44,528 bases of DNA from NCBI GenBank assembly GCA_001784475.1, contig MFRE01000007.1, positions 1 to 44,528 of the forward strand, in the 5' to 3' direction. Every line of letters starts with the position of its first letter. Positions within the stretch are counted from its first letter, which is position 1. The translations under genes were made by a program, and so were the position numbers. The stretch is from Candidatus Magasanikbacteria bacterium RIFOXYD2_FULL_41_14. Its GTDB lineage: Bacteria > Patescibacteriota > Patescibacteriia > Magasanikbacterales > GWA2-37-8. Shown here piece by piece: positions 22,755-30,180 of the stretch. The notes beneath the pieces were generated by a model. The model did not search any database. It was not told the DNA's origin and saw nothing but the letters and a program-made list of their open reading frames with translations.

Positions 22755-22790
22755 AAATAATTGACCTTATTTTAGCCAATTATTTTGTGA

Positions 22791-22940
22791 GCGGAGAGGG
22801 TGAGCGCTTCGCTATTCGAAGTCGCTTTGCTCCCACGAAAACCTTCGGGTTTTCGTGAACTTTCCTCGGCAAGTGAAAACTACCGTTTTCACCCTTTCCC
22901 GTTCGAATCTCATACGCGAGCCAAACTATTGGCTCGCTCC
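22791..22940 (-). repeat. Hairpin-rich tRNA-Ser-end repeat, copy b
   Basis: Starts with gcggagagggtgag (tRNA-Ser 3' end complement) but continues into three perfect hairpins instead of a tRNA: CACGAAAACC / GGTTTTCGTG, GTGAAAAC / GTTTTCAC and GCGAGCC / GGCTCGC. It also holds GTTCGAATCTCA, a T-arm-like phrase. It directly abuts the true tRNA-Ser(CGA). Probably a rearranged tRNA/att remnant; a structured RNA is possible. Confidence 0.55.
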
Positions 22941-22941
22941 G

Positions 22942-23026
22942 CGGAGAGGGTGAGATTCGAACTCACGGTCCCTTGCGGGACACGGCTTTTCGAGAGCCGC
23001 ACTTTAGACCACTCAGACACCTCTCC
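22942..23026 (-). tRNA. tRNA-Ser (anticodon CGA)
   Basis: 85 nt class II tRNA. Acceptor GGAGAGG / CCTCTCC, anticodon loop CTCGAAA giving CGA (reads UCG), long variable arm GTCCCGCAAGGGAC, T arm GTGAGTTCGAATCTCAC, discriminator G. CCA is not encoded. Confidence 0.96.
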
Positions 23027-23136
23027 TTTTTTATTTTATGTCTAAATTCTACCCAATTTTACACAAAAAGTCAACCTTCGATCTGACAAAAGTGTCCGCG
23101 CGGTATGGATATCCACCCGCTTAATTAACAACACTA

Positions 23137-23460
23137 TCACCTACCTTTTTCCATGCTTTTCAAAACCTCGAGATATAAACCTTCAACAATTTTTTCCTGA
23201 GCCTCGCCTGTCTTGGTATAATGATCTAGCCCGGGCGCGGAGTTAATTTCAATAATCCAATATTTTTTGGTTTCTTACTAATATCTCCCTTAACCATAAT
23301 GTCCACGCCACAAAGCTGAAGCCCCATATCACGCGTAATCTTTACGACCAATTTTTTAAAATTAGCATGAACGCTATTGGTAACATCTACCGAATCCCCG
23401 CCCGTGGATAAATTGGCGTTGTCAAGCAAACACACTGTTTAGCCGCGCGCTGGGATAGAT
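23137..23460 (-). pseudogene. Decayed ATP-grasp ligase (RimK / cyanophycin-synthetase-like), 3' part
   Basis: A reading frame ending at 23226 contains NANLSTGGDSVDVTNSVHANFKK and MGLQLCGVDIMVKGDISKKPKN, then shifts; the continuation, in another frame to 23137, reads YWIIEINSAPGLDHYTKTGEAQEKIVEGLY. Together these are the C-terminal ATP-grasp signature (ANLS.GG.S.DVT, CGVD, EIN..PG). One frameshift lies near 23265 and the 5' part is missing (an in-frame stop appears just upstream). The gene is therefore inactive. Original function was probably peptide or glutamate ligation. It sits inside the tRNA-Ser hot spot, consistent with decay of integrated cargo. Confidence 0.8.
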
Positions 23461-23519
23461 TGTAAACGCATCCCGCAATGTACGAGTTTTTCTTTTTTTG
23501 AGCTTACAATCAACGCACT

Positions 23520-23741
23520 CTACATCTTTATAAAAATATGGCCTAATTTATTTAGATATTTTAAATTAAAAACCTTTATCCATAATAAAACTGCCGTCAG
23601 CAGTGGCGCAAAAATACCCAAAAGTAAAATGGCGTACTGCTCATATGAATAGGATTGGGAATGATTAAATACATAAATTTGTATTAATGTAAGAATTACG
23701 TCCAAGCTAATTATGCATGCCAAAATACACAAAATTTTCAA
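23520..23741 (-). CDS. Small membrane protein, unknown
   Basis: 73 residues with two hydrophobic helices (about 3-25, ILCILACIISLDVILTLIQIYVF, and about 38-62, YAILLLGIFAPLLTAVLLWIKVF). No recognised family. It is isolated inside the tRNA-Ser hot spot, next to a decayed gene. A hairpin with CTCACTTTT / AAAAGTGAG arms (23841-23866) lies about 100 nt upstream. It could be a hypothetical cargo gene or a chance frame. Confidence 0.4.
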   Translation of the reverse strand: MKILCILACIISLDVILTLIQIYVFNHSQSYSYEQYAILLLGIFAPLLTAVLLWIKVFNLKYLNKLGHIFIKM

Positions 23742-23876
23742 AGCCCAACTTTTGAAAGCTCATTCAAACAAGCGACAATCTCAAACCTCTTGAATAAAAA
23801 TATTACTCGCTCAAACTGAACAAACGCCATTAATAAAGCACAAAAGTGAGCAGTTAAACTCACTTTTACGCGCAAT

Positions 23877-23904
23877 GCGGTGTGTGATTGACGTTATCAG
23901 AACT
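23877..23904. repeat. Exact 28-bp direct repeat, copy 2 (Xer-site-like)
   Basis: Identical to 21992-22019 and in the same orientation. It lies 8 bp from the stop of the Fic gene. The two copies bracket the Doc operon, tRNA-Ser(CGA), the ATP-grasp remnant and the small membrane protein. Confidence 0.7.
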
Positions 23905-23912
23905 GAAAATAA

Positions 23913-25049
23913 TTAATGTCTATTAAAGCAATTAAAATACTCCCAAAGAATAAAAACACGATTTCTAGAAAAACCAGTTCTTTCTTTCAAAATATTTACC
24001 TTAGCCATTGCTTTAACCAAAGCATTGGCAGTGGGCGCACTGATTCTCAGTTTATTCTCAATTTCTTTCACAGTAACTATTGGATCAGTAAACAAAAAGA
24101 ACAAAAGATCTCTGGCAACTTTGCTTCTTTTGCCTAGTTTTTCGATGATAATATTCTCGTATTTTTCTCTTAGTTTGATTATTTTTTCAAAAGTATTTAT
24201 TCCATCTTTAGATGTTTGAATAATACCATTTAGAAAAAACTTTATCCACTGTTCAATTTCATTTGATTTTCTAACTAAGGTCAATGAATCATAATAAGAC
24301 GCCCTATTTTTTTCAAAGAAATAAGACAAATAAAGCGTGGGTTTTTTTAACATCCCCAAACTAACTAAATGTAAAGTGATTAAAAGTCTGCCAATTCTCC
24401 CATTGCCATCTTCAAAGGGATGAATCGTTTCAAACTGATAATGACTAATAGCAATTTTTATTAAATTAGGAATCTCCAAATTATCATTATGCCAAAATTT
24501 TTGCAGATCACTTAGTAATTCTCCCAAATGAACATGGTGTGGTGGAACAAAAAAAGCATCCGAAGGACCGGATCCTCCTATCCAATTTTGGCTACGCCGT
24601 ATCTCACCCGGATGTTTGTGTTTACCTCTAGAATCTGATAATAAAATTTTATGCGTCTGCTCGGTTAATCTCATTGACAAAGGTAGGGTATCAAGATTTT
24701 TTACAGCAAAATTAATCACTTTAACGTAGTTCCTTACTTCTTGCCAATCATCTCTCTTTTCTGGGTCTATTTCTTCTTTGGGAGACAGCGCTTCATCCAT
24801 GCTTGTTTTTGTCCCTTCAATTTTACTAGACAAAACCGCTTCTTTAAATACATGCATCTGTATAAAAAAATCCACATCTGGCACAAGCAAAGAATAAGCA
24901 TTTAATTCACCTAAATACCTAGTCGCTTCTTCCAAGAGCATATTTATTTTCTTGTCTTTCCAGACAAAGTCTTTGTTAATAAAATTTGGAAGAAAGCTTT
25001 TATATTGAAATTGTTGTTCAAAAATACCTGACTTAAATAAGTTTTCCAT
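23913..25049 (-). CDS. Fic-family AMP-transferase, class II, with C-terminal winged helix
   Basis: 378 residues. An N-terminal Fic_N region contains the autoinhibitory SSKIEG (74-79; the (S/T)xxxE(G/N) motif). The catalytic loop is complete, [12 protein letters not shown] (210-221), as needed for transfer of AMP to a hydroxyl side chain of a target protein. A C-terminal winged-helix-like region (about 300-370, [33 protein letters not shown]) suggests DNA binding and autoregulation. The inhibitory helix in the same chain means no separate antitoxin is required. Upstream are a TTGACA/TAAACT promoter and two dyads. Its 28-bp neighbour repeat is shared with the Doc gene. Target protein unknown. 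Confidence 0.93.
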   Translation of the reverse strand: MENLFKSGIFEQQFQYKSFLPNFINKDFVWKDKKINMLLEEATRYLGELNAYSLLVPDVDFFIQMHVFKEAVLSSKIEGTKTSMDEALSPKEEIDPEKRDDWQEVRNYVKVINFAVKNLDTLPLSMRLTEQTHKILLSDSRGKHKHPGEIRRSQNWIGGSGPSDAFFVPPHHVHLGELLSDLQKFWHNDNLEIPNLIKIAISHYQFETIHPFEDGNGRIGRLLITLHLVSLGMLKKPTLYLSYFFEKNRASYYDSLTLVRKSNEIEQWIKFFLNGIIQTSKDGINTFEKIIKLREKYENIIIEKLGKRSKVARDLLFFLFTDPIVTVKEIENKLRISAPTANALVKAMAKVNILKERTGFSRNRVFILWEYFNCFNRH

Positions 25050-25051
25050 AT

Positions 25052-25121
25052 CTTTAAATATGATAATTTATATTTAAAGTTTACTACCTAACCTTAAATA
25101 TGTCAAGTAAGTATTTAAACT
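25052..25121 (-). promoter_or_regulatory. fic promoter with two operator-like dyads
   Basis: Minus-strand TTGACA (25101-25106), 17 bases, TAAACT (25078-25083). Dyad 1: CTTTAAATAT / ATATTTAAAG (25052-25061 and 25070-25079). Dyad 2: TTAAATA / TATTTAA in 25094-25118, flanking the -35. Four half-sites of the same sequence suggest binding by a dimeric repressor, perhaps the Fic protein itself. Confidence 0.7.
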
Positions 25122-25183
25122 ACCGGATATTAGAACCAAAAACTTCCCTAAGATAAGGGAAGTTTTTGTGTTTTGCCCGCTAT

Positions 25184-25252
25184 GCGGAGAGGGTGAGATT
25201 TACCCCTGCACTTCGCTTCGGGGCATAAACTTCGAATCCTTACGCACTTCAT
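25184..25252 (-). repeat. tRNA-Ser 3'-end-containing repeat, copy d
   Basis: Near-identical to 21895-21957: gcggagagggtgagatt, a small GC hairpin with longer loop (ACCCCT...GGGGCA) and AAACTTCGAATCCTTACGCACTT. No tRNA is present. Confidence 0.7.
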
Positions 25253-25253
25253 A

Positions 25254-25292
25254 TAATAAAATTAGCCCAACACAGTTGGGCTAATTTTATTA
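25254..25292. terminator. Large hairpin after tRNA-Ser(TGA)
   Basis: 17-bp perfect stem (25254-25270 with 25276-25292), loop of five. It lies 3 nt beyond the tRNA 3' end on the minus strand, with an A/T-rich base, and probably ends the tRNA transcript. A similar hairpin is at 40950-40980. Confidence 0.75.
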
Positions 25293-25294
25293 TG

Positions 25295-25379
25295 CGGAGA
25301 GGGTGAGATTCGAACTCACGGTACCTTGCGGTACGACAGTTTTCAAGACTGTTGGTTTAAACCACTCACCCACCTCTCC
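25295..25379 (-). tRNA. tRNA-Ser (anticodon TGA)
   Basis: 85 nt class II tRNA. Acceptor GGAGAGG / CCTCTCC, anticodon loop CTTGAAA giving TGA (reads UCA and UCG by wobble), variable arm GTACCGCAAGGTAC, T arm GTGAGTTCGAATCTCAC, discriminator G, no encoded CCA. Confidence 0.96.
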
Positions 25380-25426
25380 GTAATTAAATTGTATTTTTTG
25401 AAAACCAAAAATAATAATTGCCTTTC

Positions 25427-25475
25427 CGCCAGAGGCGAACCCGCCTTTGGCGGGAAACCACTCGGCCACCTCTCC
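25427..25475 (-). pseudogene. tRNA-Ser 5' fragment joined to a hairpin repeat
   Basis: The minus strand has GGAGAGGTGGCCGAGTGGTTT (25455-25475), the start of a tRNA-Ser, and then switches to CCCGCC AAA GGCGGG and a CGCC/GGCG hairpin with no anticodon arm. It is a broken third tRNA-Ser. Confidence 0.7.
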
Positions 25476-25553
25476 ATATTACGCGTCCACTAAATTACCA
25501 CAAAACTAATAAAAAATCAACCCCCCGACACTATAATTTTTTTATCATAAATT

Positions 25554-26333
25554 TTATTCATTAATACTATTCCACATCATCTCAAACCACGCAACAAACG
25601 TATCTGCTATCGTCGGATTATCAATAACAACGCCAGATAAATGTTCCGCATAATCGATAATTGCAACATGACCTGCCCAAATTAAAGTATCAGTATTGAA
25701 CTGCACCGACGATGGCAACCATTTTACCTGATGAAATTTTGTAACCGGCGCAACCTTCAAATACCGTTCGGCTTCTTTGCTTCTTATCATTAAATCTTTC
25801 TTCATCGTCTGAAATATTTGAAAATCTTTTAGATTGTCTTCAGATAACATGCGCGGAAAAACTTGATATACCGAAGCAACATTAACTATAGTGCGCGTCT
25901 CCGTGCGAGCGTTTTGTAATTCACGATGGATGGCGAGTATGCCTTTTTTGCCATCAAAAAATCTTGTGCCCGGCTCATAAATCGTACCGGATTTAAACTG
26001 ATGAAATATATCCGCCGCCGAACGGATAACATTCTGTTTATCTACTAAAACCCTCTTTTGTTCTTCAACAACATCAACCGCATGCTCAACATTTTCCACT
26101 CGATAATAAATATCACCATCACGATCAAAACTGCTCACCAGACCTCCGTTCTGTAGTGTTTTTAAAATATCATAAATTGATGTTCGTGGAATATCCTGAA
26201 CTTGTTTTGATATAACAATGGCAGTAGATACGCCAAATTCAAGCAAAACACAAAATACTCTACTGGCGCGATCAGTTAACCCTAGCTGGCTTAATATCTC
26301 TTTAATCTTTTGTTGTCGGCTATTCATCGACAT
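25554..26333 (-). CDS. TrmB-family transcriptional regulator 2
   Basis: 259 residues. N-terminal winged helix (ILSQLGLTDRASRVFCVLLEFGVSTAIVISKQVQDIPRTSIYDILKTLQNGGLV), then a coiled linker and a C-terminal effector domain (TRFFDGKKGILAIHRELQNA...). It is a paralogue of the 14415-15227 regulator. The ATG at 26333 is used; the ATG at 26327 is possible. It is transcribed divergently from a membrane protein gene, with interlocked promoters and a dyad at 26369-26391, so it probably regulates both itself and that gene. Effector unknown. The promoter-to-start leader is about 18 nt. Confidence 0.88.
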   Translation of the reverse strand: MSMNSRQQKIKEILSQLGLTDRASRVFCVLLEFGVSTAIVISKQVQDIPRTSIYDILKTLQNGGLVSSFDRDGDIYYRVENVEHAVDVVEEQKRVLVDKQNVIRSAADIFHQFKSGTIYEPGTRFFDGKKGILAIHRELQNARTETRTIVNVASVYQVFPRMLSEDNLKDFQIFQTMKKDLMIRSKEAERYLKVAPVTKFHQVKWLPSSVQFNTDTLIWAGHVAIIDYAEHLSGVVIDNPTIADTFVAWFEMMWNSINE

Positions 26334-26338
26334 AACTA

Positions 26339-26391
26339 TTGACTATTAACATAATTTATTATATATTTAATTCTTAATTTCGTCAAGAATT
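26339..26391. promoter_or_regulatory. Interlocked divergent promoters and dyad
   Basis: Plus strand: TTGACT (26339-26344), 17 bases, TATATT (26362-26367), for the membrane protein. Minus strand: TTGACG (26381-26386), 17 bases, TATAAT (26358-26363), for trmB2. The -10 boxes overlap. The dyad AATTCTT / AAGAATT (26369-26375 and 26385-26391) covers the trmB2 -35. Confidence 0.8.
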
Positions 26392-26500
26392 TTCGACAAT
26401 CCTGGGTGTTTAACGAGAGAAATTGCTATTTTGGCCATTTCTCCCGCTAAACAGCAAACGGCACAACGCCTTTTCTGATTTAGCAAAAAAGGAGAACTCA

Positions 26501-27004
26501 ATGGCCTTGTGGATTGGTTGGGTCGGAATGTCACTTATAGTCGCAGGGACATACGCGCCGGCCGAATATAGCCGGTGGCTCTTCCTCGCTGGAGCTTCCG
26601 CGCTAGGAGTAAGCGCTATCCTCGGCAAAAGCCGCTTCTACGTGGCGTTTCAAATTCCCATCATCATTGGTGCGATCACCGCGCTACTGCCAACGATCCT
26701 GAACATTGTGGGAATGTGTACAATGTTGTTCGGGGTACTCGTGGCCATAATCTATTTGACCAGAGTGCGCGAACTAACGGAGTGGCAATCAAAAGCTGGG
26801 GCTATAGGGCTAATCCTACTGGCGGGTGGCTTTGCGAGCGGAACTAAAGCTTATTTGTTACCGGCAAATATTGTACTTTTGTTCAATGCCGCTTTTCGTC
26901 TCCATATAAAACGAGAGAAAATTGCTATCATATGGCTGGTATTGGAAATACTAGCTGGTGGTGGCACAATCTTTTCGATTGTATGTGGACGGACACCGTC
27001 GTAA
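26501..27004 (+). CDS. Multi-pass membrane protein, unknown
   Basis: 167 residues from the ATG at 26501, set by an AAGGAG ribosome binding site 6 nt upstream (26489-26494); the frame extends to 26423 without support. About six hydrophobic segments cover most of the protein (WIGWVGMSLIVAGTYA; WLFLAGASALGVSAIL; VAFQIPIIIGAITALLPTIL; VGMCTMLFGVLVAIIYL; IGLILLAGGFASG; IAIIWLVLEILAGGGTIFSIV). No family recognised. GC content and the strong ribosome binding site differ from its neighbours, hinting at transfer. Expression is probably controlled by the divergent TrmB regulator. A terminator follows. Confidence 0.7.
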   Translation: MALWIGWVGMSLIVAGTYAPAEYSRWLFLAGASALGVSAILGKSRFYVAFQIPIIIGAITALLPTILNIVGMCTMLFGVLVAIIYLTRVRELTEWQSKAGAIGLILLAGGFASGTKAYLLPANIVLLFNAAFRLHIKREKIAIIWLVLEILAGGGTIFSIVCGRTPS

Positions 27005-27064
27005 ACATCATCGGTGCGCCCGACACTTTCCAAACGGGCATCTCACCTTGTGCACAAACGAGAC

Positions 27065-27099
27065 AAAAAACCGAACCAGTGATGGATCGGTTTTTTGTT
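27065..27099 (+). terminator. Terminator after the membrane protein
   Basis: Stem AAAAAACCGA / TCGGTTTTTT (27065-27074 with 27087-27096), T-tract at the end. Confidence 0.85.
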
Positions 27100-27102
27100 T
27101 AA

Positions 27103-27150
27103 GCGAGCGAAACCCCACCCTACCCTCCCTTTTTAAAAAGGGAGGGAACG
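27103..27150. repeat. Dispersed CCCTCCC/GGGAGGG repeat, copy 1
   Basis: GCGAGCGAAACCCCACCCT followed by the inverted pair CCCTCCCTTTTT / AAAAAGGGAGGG (27124-27147). A second copy occurs at 32681-32723. Confidence 0.7.
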
Positions 27151-27156
27151 CGAAAA

Positions 27157-30072
27157 TTACATCTTAAAAAATTTCTTTAAAACTCCACCTACTTTCTCTC
27201 GCTCCCGCAACCCCCAACCCAAACCAACCACCCCCATCACTCCCAAAACCATGTAAGCATACGACCGCCAACCGCTACTCGCCGTAATTTTTACGCCTTT
27301 TACCTCGGGCGCGACACCAATAACTTTAATATCGTCAGAGCCACGCGGCCAGATTTCCATTCCTCCTTTGCCATTTTCCAAAATACCGCTTACCTCCACG
27401 CTATCACCTTCATTAAATAATTTTTTATCAATTTTGGCACCAGTTTTTAAAGTAACTTTTATTTCACCCACTTCATTATCCAAATAAAAATACCCCGACT
27501 TCATTTCCGTAATATCACCAAACACTTTTACCAACCGCCCTAATAATTCTTCGCTCAATTCATCAATCACCATTTCCAAAGACATTGGTGCGCTGCCATT
27601 TTTTATTACTTTTATATCACTCGCCCCACTGGCCCGAATTCTTTTTTGTCCGGATGCCTCACTGGTCAGACCACTCACTTCAATTTCATCACCCAAGGTC
27701 AAAGTTGGAAAATCTTTTTTGTTTTGATAAACTTGCAGACCATTTTGGCCATCTTCAATATAGAAATATTGCGTTCCAAATACTCCTGGTAAAGTCGAGA
27801 CTACACCGCGCACTTTTACTTTGGCGTCTTTGGGTTTGACGCGAGCATCGGTGATTGAATTGGGGACGAAATAGGCGGTTGAAGCAGTTGATTTGGCGAC
27901 GCTGGCCAATTTAACCACCCCGACGCTCCCACCACCCCCCGCCCCTCCTCCGGCAGGAGGGGAGAAAACGACGCCTGGGCTTGGCGCCGACCACTGCCAA
28001 ATATTTTTTTCTAAACTATAACTTTTTCCGGAAATCGCTTTATCATATTTTACAAAATCCACGGTGTCGAGAGCGGGCGTTAGCAAACTTACTTTGCCAC
28101 CGCTGTTATTTAACGCCATTTTGGTGGCTAAACGATAAAATACCAGTGACGAACTTGGGGCGATATTGGTGCCAATCGGAATTTCATATTGTTTGGTATC
28201 CACGCGCAAAATCCAATTGGCCAAATTAACTGTGGACGAACCAAAATTTGATACTTCAATGTATTCGTTATCATCATTACCGTCCGGATTAGGCAAAATT
28301 TCCGTGATGCCAACTAACGCGTTTTGTACAGACAATCCGGTGCCAATTTTTATTGATAATTTTTTATTGCCGCTCGTGCCGGCCGTGCTACTGGCGTTTA
28401 ACACCATTTCAAAAATCCCAGATGTAGTAAATTTGTATTCCGCCGTTGGGCCGACAAATTCCGTCCCGCTCGCGAATTTCCACAAATAATTTAACTGCCC
28501 ACCGCGCGGGTCAACCGAACCAACAGCCGAAAATTTTAACACTTCATCCGGCTCGCCCGAATCCGGCGCCAATATTTTCCAAATTAAACTAATCGCGTCC
28601 GGCTCTTCAATAACATTTTTTAAACCCGGTGTTAAAGCATAACTCCACCGCCAACCATCGGCAGTACGATTATAACTTTCACCGGTCAAAGCGCGCTCAT
28701 ACGAAATTTTATCGGCCTGTCGCCCCCAAGCATCAACTAAAACCACACTCTCGGCCGCGGTGTTATTCAAAGCAATCTCGGTATCCGGCCGTTTCAAAAC
28801 CAAATATCCCCCTGCCGGAATATTCGCAGAAATAGTATAACTTTTTTCATTATCTTTAATTTTCCAATCGCCCAGATCAACGGCCTGACTACCAAAATTA
28901 TACAGCTCAATAAATTCATCGTCATTATCCGCGCCAGTTGGATCAGGATATATTTCATTAATCAAAATAGTAGTAGTAGCCGGAGCGACTGTTGTGGTTT
29001 GAGACTGATTTGACAACGGATTATACGATGCGCCATTATTTATTGATGGTGGCACAATTACTCTGGCGACAATGTTATTACTCGCGCCCATTGTCACAGC
29101 AGTAGTAATTTGCCAGCTACCGGCACCATCAATAGAGCGAGCAAAACTTTCACCTTTTTTGGGAGCAGTGTCACCTTCATAAATAACCTCCGCGATAACA
29201 TCCTCGTCTGGATTTTTTAAAATTACTGAGTCCGCATCATTATTTAATAAACTTCGTGTTCCCAAATCAACCACTAAAAAACCCCGACCAACAATTACTC
29301 CATTGACCGGCTTACAGTAACTACCTATCAAATGATTATCACAAATATAACCACCCGATAATATTACAGTGGAAGTAGAATTATTATATAACTCAATTTT
29401 TTCATTTTCACTGTCATCAGGGGAAACTACAATCTCATTTAATTTAATATTAAACCAAAAAGAATAATCTGATTGTGACTCTGTTGATACTTCATCAGTG
29501 CTGGTGGGGGTAGAAGTAGGAGTTATCGGTGGGACAACATCTTCACAGCTTGCTCTACTATTAGGCAAGCCAACAGTATTGCCCAAGACATGCTCACACC
29601 AATTAGAAGTTGTAGCCGGAGCAAACGCGTCCAAACGTTCTAACGAATAATTCAAGGCGGGTGGATAAACAAAATCATCCACCAATATATCGCCAGATTT
29701 CAAACCAATTTCTTCTCCCCCTTCATTTAAACTACTCCAGGAAGAATCAAAAACTGAACCAACAAAACCAGGGTACCTTTCTAAAAATTTAGCATCATCT
29801 TGGCAAATTACTCCATACTCACCCAGTTCCAAAATACTATCAGTGGTACTTGTCATCAAACTATGATTAGTATTATTTTCCCAAAATTTCCAACCAGTCA
29901 AATCTACCAGACTGCTACCTTTATTCCAAATTTCAATCCACTCATAGCCAGTAGTCTCATAGGCACCAATTTCATTGATAATAATATCAAAATCTGACGC
30001 CTGGGCAATAGAAATTTGCCAAATAAAAAAACCGATTAAAAAACCGGTTACCAAAAAAATCCTCCTAAACAT
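27157..30072 (-). CDS. Secreted multi-domain lamin-tail-domain (LTD) surface protein
   Basis: 971 residues. Signal peptide 1-26 (FLVTGFLIGFFIWQISIAQA). Four lamin-tail domains, each starting IxINEI or similar and containing E(W/F)IE(I/L)(W/Y)N...DLxxWK: about 28-170, 207-340, 368-475 and 580-680. A PKD-like segment lies at about 495-575. Then an OB-fold-like pair (about 738-915, VKVRGVVSTLPGVFGTQYFYIEDGQNGLQVY and VFGDITEMKSGYFYLDN). One C-terminal membrane anchor (about 938-958) precedes a short basic tail (REREKVGGVLKKFFKM). Such proteins are common at the CPR cell surface, presumably for adhesion or polymer binding. A strong AAGGAGG ribosome binding site precedes the ATG. Confidence 0.9.
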   Translation of the reverse strand: MFRRIFLVTGFLIGFFIWQISIAQASDFDIIINEIGAYETTGYEWIEIWNKGSSLVDLTGWKFWENNTNHSLMTSTTDSILELGEYGVICQDDAKFLERYPGFVGSVFDSSWSSLNEGGEEIGLKSGDILVDDFVYPPALNYSLERLDAFAPATTSNWCEHVLGNTVGLPNSRASCEDVVPPITPTSTPTSTDEVSTESQSDYSFWFNIKLNEIVVSPDDSENEKIELYNNSTSTVILSGGYICDNHLIGSYCKPVNGVIVGRGFLVVDLGTRSLLNNDADSVILKNPDEDVIAEVIYEGDTAPKKGESFARSIDGAGSWQITTAVTMGASNNIVARVIVPPSINNGASYNPLSNQSQTTTVAPATTTILINEIYPDPTGADNDDEFIELYNFGSQAVDLGDWKIKDNEKSYTISANIPAGGYLVLKRPDTEIALNNTAAESVVLVDAWGRQADKISYERALTGESYNRTADGWRWSYALTPGLKNVIEEPDAISLIWKILAPDSGEPDEVLKFSAVGSVDPRGGQLNYLWKFASGTEFVGPTAEYKFTTSGIFEMVLNASSTAGTSGNKKLSIKIGTGLSVQNALVGITEILPNPDGNDDNEYIEVSNFGSSTVNLANWILRVDTKQYEIPIGTNIAPSSSLVFYRLATKMALNNSGGKVSLLTPALDTVDFVKYDKAISGKSYSLEKNIWQWSAPSPGVVFSPPAGGGAGGGGSVGVVKLASVAKSTASTAYFVPNSITDARVKPKDAKVKVRGVVSTLPGVFGTQYFYIEDGQNGLQVYQNKKDFPTLTLGDEIEVSGLTSEASGQKRIRASGASDIKVIKNGSAPMSLEMVIDELSEELLGRLVKVFGDITEMKSGYFYLDNEVGEIKVTLKTGAKIDKKLFNEGDSVEVSGILENGKGGMEIWPRGSDDIKVIGVAPEVKGVKITASSGWRSYAYMVLGVMGVVGLGWGLREREKVGGVLKKFFKM

Positions 30073-30102
30073 ATTCCCTCCTTGTTAAAAATAAAAAATA
30101 CT

Positions 30103-30177
30103 TGTCATTGCGAGGGAGCAAAGCGACCACGGCAATCTCAATTGGCGATAGATTGTTTCACTTCGTTCGCAATGACA
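30103..30177. repeat. Palindromic dispersed repeat, copy 2
   Basis: 75 bp with ends TGTCATTGCGAG and TTCGCAATGACA, the same element as 13868-13958. It lies between two co-directional minus-strand genes. Confidence 0.8.
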
Positions 30178-30180
30178 AAC

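Noticed and set aside
22800-23045. 81-codon rightward frame over tRNA-Ser
   Set aside because: It reads through repeat b and the tRNA gene complement; an artefact.
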